DNA of 64,000 nucleotides, taken from Cavia porcellus. Its lineage: Eukaryota > Chordata > Mammalia > Rodentia > Caviidae. The stretch's first letter is position 1. Each line of letters opens with the position of its first letter. The stretch lies in the NCBI RefSeq assembly GCF_034190915.1, contig NW_026947624.1:372001-436000 (forward strand), read 5' to 3'. The notes under the pieces are model-generated. The model ran no database searches, had not been told where the DNA came from, and was given only the letters and a program-made list of their open reading frames with translations. Below are positions 57,431 through 64,000 of the stretch, one piece after another. A program made the position numbers and the translations under genes.

Positions 57431-59529
57431 CCCGTGATGTTTTTCTCACTCCTACTAGTGAATCTAATGTAACACACACCCATACAATGCGCACCACCCC
57501 GTGATGTTTTTCTCACTCCTACTAGTGAATGTAATGTAACACACACCCATACAATGCGCACCACCCCGTGATGATTTTCTCACTCCTACTAGTGAATGTA
57601 ATGTAACACACACCCATACAATGCGCACCACCCCGTGATATTTTTCTCACTCCTACTAGTGAATGTAATGTAACACACACCCATACAATGCGCACCACCC
57701 CGTGATGTTTTTCTCACTCCTACTAGTGAATGTAATGTAACACACACCCATACAATGCGCACCACCCCGTGATGTTTTTCTCACTCCTACTAGTGAATCT
57801 AATGTAACACACACCCATACAATGCGCACCACCCGGTGATGTTTTTCTCACTCCTACTAGTGAATGTAATGTAACACACACCCATACAATGCGCACCACC
57901 CCGTGATGTTTTTCTCACTCCTACTAGTGAATGTAATGTAACACACACCCATACAATGCGCACCACCCCGTGATGTTTTTCTCACTCCTACTAGTGAATC
58001 TAATGTAACACACACCCATACAATGCGCACCACCCCGTGATGTTTTTCTCACTACTACTAGTGAATCTAATGTAACACACACCCATACAATGCGCACCAC
58101 CCCGTGATGTTTTTCTCACTCCTACTAGTGAATCTAATGTAACACACACCCATACAATGGGCACCACCCCGTGATGTTTTTCTCACTCCTACTAGTGAAT
58201 GTAATGTAACATACACCCATACAATGCGCACCACCCCGTGATGTTTTTCTCACTCCTACTAGAGAATGTAATGTAACACACACCCATACAATGCGCACCA
58301 CCCCGTGATGTTTTTCTCACTGCTACTAGTGAATCTAATGTAACACACACCCATACAATGTGGACCACCCCGTGATGTTTTTCTCACTGCTACTAGTGAA
58401 TGTAATGTAACACACACCCATACAATGCGCACCACCCCGTGATGTTTTTCTCACTCCTACTAGTGTATCTAATCTAACACACACCCATACAATGCGCACC
58501 ACCCCGTGATGTTTTTCTCACTCCTACTAGTGAATCTGATGTAACACACACCCATACAATGCGCACCACCCCGTGATGTTTTTCTCACTGCTACTAGTGA
58601 ATCTAATGTAACACACACCCATACAATGTGCACCACCCCGTGATGTTTTTCTCACTGCTACTAGTGAATGTAATGTAACACACACCCATACAATGCGCAC
58701 CACCCCGTGATGTTTTTCTCACTCCTACTAGTGAATCTAATCTAACACACACCCATACAATGCGCACCACCCCGTGATGTTTTTCTCACTCCTACTAGTG
58801 AATCTGATGTAACACACACCCATACAATGCGCACCACCCCGTGATGATTTTCTCACTCCTACTAGTGAATCTGATGTAACACACACCCATACAATGCGCA
58901 CCACCCCGTGATGATTTTCTCACTCCTACTAGTGAATGTGATGTAACACACACCCATACAATGCGCACCACCCCGTGATGTTTTTCTCACTCCTACTAGT
59001 GAATGTAATGTAACACACACCCAAACAATGCGCACCACCCCGTGATGTTTTTCTCACTCCTACTAGTGAATCTGATGTAACACACACCCATACAATGCGC
59101 ACCATTCCGTGATGTTTTTCTCACTCCTACTAGTGAATGTGATGTAACACACACCCATACAATGCGCACCACCCCGTGATGTTTTTCTCACTCCTACTAG
59201 TGAATGTAATGTAACACACACCCAAACAATGCGCACCACCCCGTGATTTTTTTCTCACTCCTACTAGTGAATCTAATGTAACACACACCCATACAATGCG
59301 CACCACCCCGTGATGTTTTTCTCCCTCCTACTAGTGAATCTAATGTAATACACACCGATACAATGCGCACCACCCCGTGATGTTTTTCTCACTCCCACTA
59401 GTGAATGTAATGTAACACACACCCATACAATGCGCACCACCCCGTGATGTTTTTCTCACTCCCACTAGTGAATCTAATGTAACACACACCCATACAATGC
59501 GCACCACCCCGTGATGTTTTTCTCATTCC
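57431..59529. repeat. Satellite stretch between R blocks 3 and 4
   Basis: About 31 monomers: CCCGGTGATG (57834), CACTACTACTAG, ACTAGAGAATG (58261), two copies of the four-monomer ATGTGCACC/CTAATCTAACAC unit about 268 bp apart, then the GATGATTTTC, CCATTCCGTG and AATACACACCG approach to the head at 59530. The extra four-monomer unit changes the offset to the previous large unit from 4351 to 4619 bp. Confidence 0.84.
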
Positions 59530-61983
59530 CTCTAGTGAATCTAATGTAGCACAGACCCATACAATGCGCACCACCCCGTGATGTTTTTCTCACTCCCACT
59601 AGTGAATCTAATGTAACACACACACATACAATGCGCACCACCACGTGATGTTTTTCTCACTGCCACTAGTGAATGTAATGTAACACACACCCATGCAATG
59701 CGCACCACCCCGTGATGTTTTTTCACTGCAACTAGTGAATGTAATGTAACACACACCCATACAATGCGCACCACCCCGTGATGTTTTTCTCACTGCTACT
59801 AGGGAATCTAATGTAACACACACCCATACAATGCGCACCACCCCGTGATGTTTTTCTCACTCCTACTAGTGAATGTAATGTAACACACACCCATACAATG
59901 CGCACCACCCCATGATGTTTTTCTCACTGCTACTTGTGAATCTAATGTAACAGACACCCATACAATGCGCACCACCCCGTGATGTTTTTCTCGCTGCTAC
60001 TAGTGAATGTAATGTAACACACACCCATACAATGCGCACCACCCCGTGATGTTTTTCTCACTGCTACTAGTGAATCTAATGTAATACACACCCATACAAT
60101 GCGGACCACCCCGTGAAGTTTTTCTCACTCATACTAGTGAATCTAATGTAACACACACCCATACAATGCGCACCACACCGTGATGTTTTTCTCACTGCTA
60201 CTAGTGAATGTAATGTAACACACACCCATACAATGCGCACCACCCCATGATGTTTTTCTCACTGCTACTAGTGAATCTAATGTAACACACACCCATACAA
60301 TGCGCACCACCCCGTGATGTTTTTCTCACTGCTACTAGTGAATCTAATGTAACACACACCCATACAATGCGCACCACCCCGTGATGTTTTTCTCACTGCT
60401 ACTAGTGAATATAATGTAACACACACCCATACAATGCGCACCACCCCGTGATGTTTTTCTCACTGCTACTAGTGAATCTAATGTAACACACATCCATACA
60501 ATGCGCACCACCCCGTGATGTTTTTCTCACTGCTACTTGTGAATCTAATGTAACACACACCCATACAATGCGCACCACCCCGTGATGTTTTTCTCACTGC
60601 TACTAGTGAATCTAATGTAACACACATCCATACAATGCGCACCACCCCGTGATGTTTTTCTCACTGCTACTAGTGAATCTAATGTAACACACACCCATAC
60701 AATGCGCACCACCCCGTGATGTTTTTCTCACTCCTACTAGTGAATCTAATGTAACACACACCCATACAATGCGCACCACCCCGTGATGTTTTTCTCACTC
60801 CTACTAGTGAATCTAATGTAACACACACCCATACAATGCGCACCACCCCGTGATGTTTTTCTCACTCCTACTAGTGAATCTAATGTAACACACACCCATA
60901 CAATGCGCACCACCCCGTGATGTTTTTCTCACTCCTACTGGTGAATGTAATGTAACACACACCCATACAATGCGCACCACCCCGTGATGATTTTGTCACT
61001 CCTACTGGAGAAAGTAATGTAACACACACCCATACAATGCGCACCACCCCGTGATGTTTTTCTCACTCCTACTAGTGAATGTAATGTAACACACACCCAT
61101 ACAATGCACACCACCCCGTGATGTTTTTCTCACTCCTGCTAGTGAATCTAATGTAACACACACCCATACAATGCGCACCACCCCGTGATGTTTTTCTCAA
61201 TCCTGCTAGTGAATCTAATGTAACACACACCCATACAATGGGCACCACCCCGTGATGTTTTTGTCACTCCTGCTAGTGAATCTAATGTAACACACACCCA
61301 TACAAGGCGCACCACCCCGTGATGTTTTTCTCACTCCTGCTAGTGAATGTAATGTAACACACACCCATACAATGCGCACCACCCCGTGATGTTTTTCTCA
61401 CTCCTACTAGTGAATCTTATGTAACACACACCCATACAAGGCGCACCACCCCGTGATGTTTTTCTCACTCCTACTAGTGAATCTAATGTAACACACACCC
61501 ATACAAGGCGCACCACCCCGTGATGTTTTTCTCCCTCCTACTAGTGAATCTAATGTAACACACACCCATACAAGGCGCACAACCCCGTGATATTTTTCTC
61601 ACTCCTACTAGTTAATCTAATGTAACACACACCCATACAAGGCGCACCACCCCGTGATGTTTATCTCACTCCTACTAGTGAATCTTATGTAACACACACC
61701 CATACAAGGCGCACCACACCGTGATGTTTTTGTCACTGCTACTAGTGAATCTAATGTAACACACACCCATACAATGCGCACCACCCCGTGATGTTTTCTC
61801 ACTGCTACTAGTGAATCTAATGTAACACACACCCATACATTGCGCACCACCCGTGATGTTTTTCTCACTGCTTCTAATGAATCTAATGTAACACACACCC
61901 ATACAATGCGCACCACCCCGTGAAGTTTTTCTCACTGCTACTAGTGAATCTAATGTAACACACACCCATACAATGCGCACCAC
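59530..61983. repeat. R block 4
   Basis: Matches block 3 at +4619 bp (69 monomers, four of 66 bp). Head to tail is again 2087 bp (59530 to 61617). Private changes include CATTCCCTCTAG with ACAGACCCATAC in the head and GGAGAAAG near 61012. Its tail keeps the common states (ACAAGGCGC, GAATCTAATG, full-length last monomer) where block 3 has derived ones. Confidence 0.9.
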
Positions 61984-62999
61984 CCCGTGATGTTTTTCTC
62001 ACTCCTACTAGTGAATCTAATGTAACACACACCCATACAATGCGCACCACCCCGTGATGTTTTTCTCACTCCTACTAGTGAATCTAATGTAACACACACC
62101 CATACAATGCGCACCACCCCGTGATGTTTTTCTCACTGCTACTAGTGAATCTAATGTAACACACACCCATACAATGCGCACCACCCCGTGATGTTTTTCT
62201 CACTCCTACTAGTGAATCTAATGTAACACACACCCATACAATGCGCACCACCCCGTGATGTTTTTCTCACTCCTACTAGTGAATCTAATGTAACACACAC
62301 CCATACAATGCGCACCACCCCGTGATGTTTTTCTCACTCCTACTAGTGAATGTAATGTAACACACACCCATACAATGCGCACCACCCCGTGATGATTTTC
62401 TCACTCCTACTAGTGAATGTAATGTAACACACACCCATACAATGCGCACCACCCCGTGATGTTTTTCTCACTCCTACTAGTGAATGTAATGTAACACACA
62501 CCCATACAATGCGCACCACCCCGTGATGTTTTTCTCACTCCTACTAGTGAATGTAATGTAACACACACCCATACAATGCGCACCACCGCATGATGTTTTT
62601 CTCACTCCTACTAGTGAATCTAATGTAACACACACCCATACAATGCGCACCACCCGGTGATGTTTTTCTCACTCCTACTAGTGAATGTAATGTAACACAC
62701 ACCCATACAATGCGCACCACCCCGTGATGTTTTTCTCACTCCTACTAGTGAATGTAATGTAACACACACCCATACAATGCGCACCACCCCGTGATGTTTT
62801 TCTCACTCCTACTAGTGAATCTAATGTAACACACACCCATACAATGCGCACCAACCCGTGATGTTTTTCTCACTACTACTAGTGAATGTAATGTAACACA
62901 CACCCATACAATGCGCACCACCCCGTGATGTTTTTCTCACTCCTACTAGTGAATGTAATGTAACACACACCCATACAATGCGCACCACCCCGTGATGTT
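61984..62999. repeat. Satellite stretch after R block 4
   Basis: About 15 monomers repeating the order that follows block 2: GATGATTTTC, CCGCATG (about 62587), CCCGGTGATG (about 62654), CACTACTACTAG (about 62875, after a private ACCAACCCGTG). It stops abruptly at about 62.94-63.0 kb, where R-block tail sequence begins again. Confidence 0.84.
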
Positions 63000-63946
63000 T
63001 TTGTCACTCCTGCTAGTGAATCTAATGTAACACACACCCATACACGGCGCACCACCCCGTGATGTTTTTCTCACTCCTGCTAGTGAATGTAATGTAACAC
63101 ACACCCATACAATGCGCACCACCCCGTGATGTTTTTCTCACTCCTACTAGTGAATCTTATGTAACACACACCCATACAAGCCGCACCACCCCGTGATGTT
63201 TTTCTCACTCCTACTAGTGAATCTAATGTAACACACACCCATACAAGGCGCACCACCCCGTGATGTTTTTCTCCCTCCTACTAGTGAATCTAATGTAACA
63301 CACACCCATACAAGGCGCACAACCCCGTGATATTTTTCTCACTCCTACTAGTTAATCTAATGTAACACACACCCATACAAGGCGCACCACCCCGTGATGT
63401 TTATCTCACTCCTACTAGTGAATCTTATGTAACACACACCCATACAAGGCGCACCACACCGTGATGTTTTTGTCACTGCTACTAGTGAAACTAATGTAAC
63501 ACACACCCATACAATGCGCACCACCCCGTGATGTTTTCTCACTGCTACTAGTGAATCTAATGTAACACACACCCATACATTGCGCACCACCCGTGATGTT
63601 TTTCTCACTGCTTCTAATGAATCTAATGTAACACACACCCATACAATGCGCACCACCCCGTGAAGTTTTTCTCACTGCTACTAGTGAATCTAATGTAACA
63701 CACACCCATACATAGCGCACCCCCCCTGATGTTTTTCTCACTCCTACTAGTGAATCTAATGTAACACACACCCATACAATGCGCACCACCCCGTGATGTT
63801 TTTCTCACTCCTACTAGTGAATCTAATGTAACACACACCCATACAATGCGCACCACCCCGTGATGTTTTTCTCACTCCTACTAGTGAATGTAATGTAACA
63901 CACACCCATACAATGCGCACCACCCCGTGATGATTTTCTCACTCCT
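63000..63946. repeat. R block tail, displaced partial copy
   Basis: Starts mid-block at GTTTTTGTCACTCCTGC and continues as the R tail. Offset to block 3 is 6359 bp (95 monomers), and it shares four block-3 variants: ACACGGCGC (63042), ACAAGCCGC (about 63178), GTGAAACTAATG (about 63487) and CCCCCCCTGATG (about 63720). Block 4, only 1740 bp away, lacks ACACGGCGC, GTGAAACTAATG and CCCCCCCTGATG. Confidence 0.9.
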
Positions 63947-64000
63947 ACTAGTGAATGTAATGTAACACACACCCATACAATGCGCACCACCCCGTGATAT
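63947..64000. repeat. Partial last monomer cut by the window edge
   Basis: Fifty-four bases of an ordinary monomer, ending in GTGATAT. The array evidently continues beyond the window; likewise nothing at position 1 indicates an array end. Confidence 0.95.

Larger units (their letters stand above)
1..64000. repeat. 67-bp satellite DNA array filling the window
   Basis: Head-to-tail monomers of 67 bp run from the first to the last base in one orientation, with no inversion and no unique insert. Phase counting from ACTAGT at position 1 to the last ACTAGT at 63947 gives 955 whole monomers and a net length change of -39 bp. I located 35 off-length monomers whose changes sum to exactly -39, so the array is fully accounted for. 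Most monomers differ from the consensus at only a few of 67 positions, and many differences are shared by monomers tens of kb apart. Both CpG sites per monomer (positions 37 and 47) are mostly intact. This is satellite DNA typical of eukaryotic heterochromatin. No gene, RNA gene, transposon or unique spacer is present in any stretch of the window. I do not recognise the family, and the host cannot be named from the sequence. Confidence 0.98.

Noticed and set aside
20094..63856. Minus-strand open frames of 61-124 codons as a family of Cys/Val/Thr-rich repeat proteins
   Set aside because: They are overlapping frame shadows of the satellite, have no conserved start context, end at the same repeat-encoded TAG, and change length only with monomer indels.
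1..64000. CRISPR array (67-bp period is in the range of repeat plus spacer)
   Set aside because: All 67 positions are conserved from monomer to monomer; there are no variable spacers, leader or cas genes.
1..64000. CENP-B box
   Set aside because: No match to the core TTCG/CGGG pattern on either strand of the consensus or the variants I inspected.
1..64000. Telomere repeat array
   Set aside because: The GT-rich minus strand is suggestive, but a 67-bp monomer with long non-GT parts and segmental duplications is a satellite; a subtelomeric location remains possible.
1..64000. Transposon, retroelement, tRNA or rRNA genes inside the array
   Set aside because: Phase accounting leaves no room for an insert, and no tRNA or rRNA-like motif is seen in the monomer.
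1..64000. Bacterial or phage origin with iterons
   Set aside because: Iteron clusters have a few to tens of copies beside a replication gene; here about 955 copies occur with no gene at all.

Overview
The whole 64 kb window is one uninterrupted tandem satellite array with a 67-bp monomer. I find no gene, RNA gene, mobile element or unique sequence. Counting repeat phase from position 1 gives 955 complete monomers plus a 54-bp partial one at the right edge. Thirty-five monomers have another length: one of 68 bp, twenty-nine of 66 bp, four of 65 bp and one of 64 bp. Their net change of -39 bp equals the phase shift measured between the two ends, so nothing else can be inserted. The organism is almost certainly a eukaryote, and this is most likely nuclear heterochromatin (centromeric, pericentromeric, subtelomeric or an interstitial block). 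I do not recognise the monomer and cannot name a taxon.

Monomer numbering, used throughout: ACTAGT 1-6; G/C polymorphism at 11; GTAAC 16-20; CA/CCC tract 21-28; ATACAAT 29-35; palindrome TGCGCA 35-40; CpG at 37 and 47; CCACCCCGTG 41-50; five-T run 54-58; CACTCCT 61-67. The + strand consensus has A19, C21, G9, T18 (45 % GC), so it is strongly C-rich; the minus strand is GT-rich.

The array is a mosaic of nested segmental tandem duplications, traced here with rare private variants and their exact offsets. From left to right: a 36-mer pair (1-4353), a mixed stretch, a clean 48-mer pair (5962-12389), a 16-mer pair (about 12.1-14.3 kb) inside a 41-mer repeat (to about 17.6 kb), a 20-mer pair (19.15-21.76 kb), a 27-mer pair (22.2-25.45 kb), a distinctive 'R block' (26.25-30.5 kb), a 39-mer pair with a 15-mer duplication nested in it (30.5-35.6 kb), a 42-mer pair (about 38.4-44.1 kb), then three further full R blocks (45.7, 54.9 and 59.5 kb) and a displaced partial one (63.0 kb). 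Variants such as ACTAGAGG and CACGCACCC mark the left part; AAGGCGC and CTGCTAG appear only right of about 27.8 kb.

No genes work together here. All open frames lie on the minus strand and are by-products of the repeat: 67 is one more than a multiple of 3, so every frame reaches the TAG-TAG/TGA cluster within three monomers unless a 66-bp monomer resets the phase. The points most worth following are the layered duplication history, recurrent chimeric junctions, a conserved small dyad at the monomer boundary, and a yeast Rap1/RPG-box-like motif in nearly every monomer.
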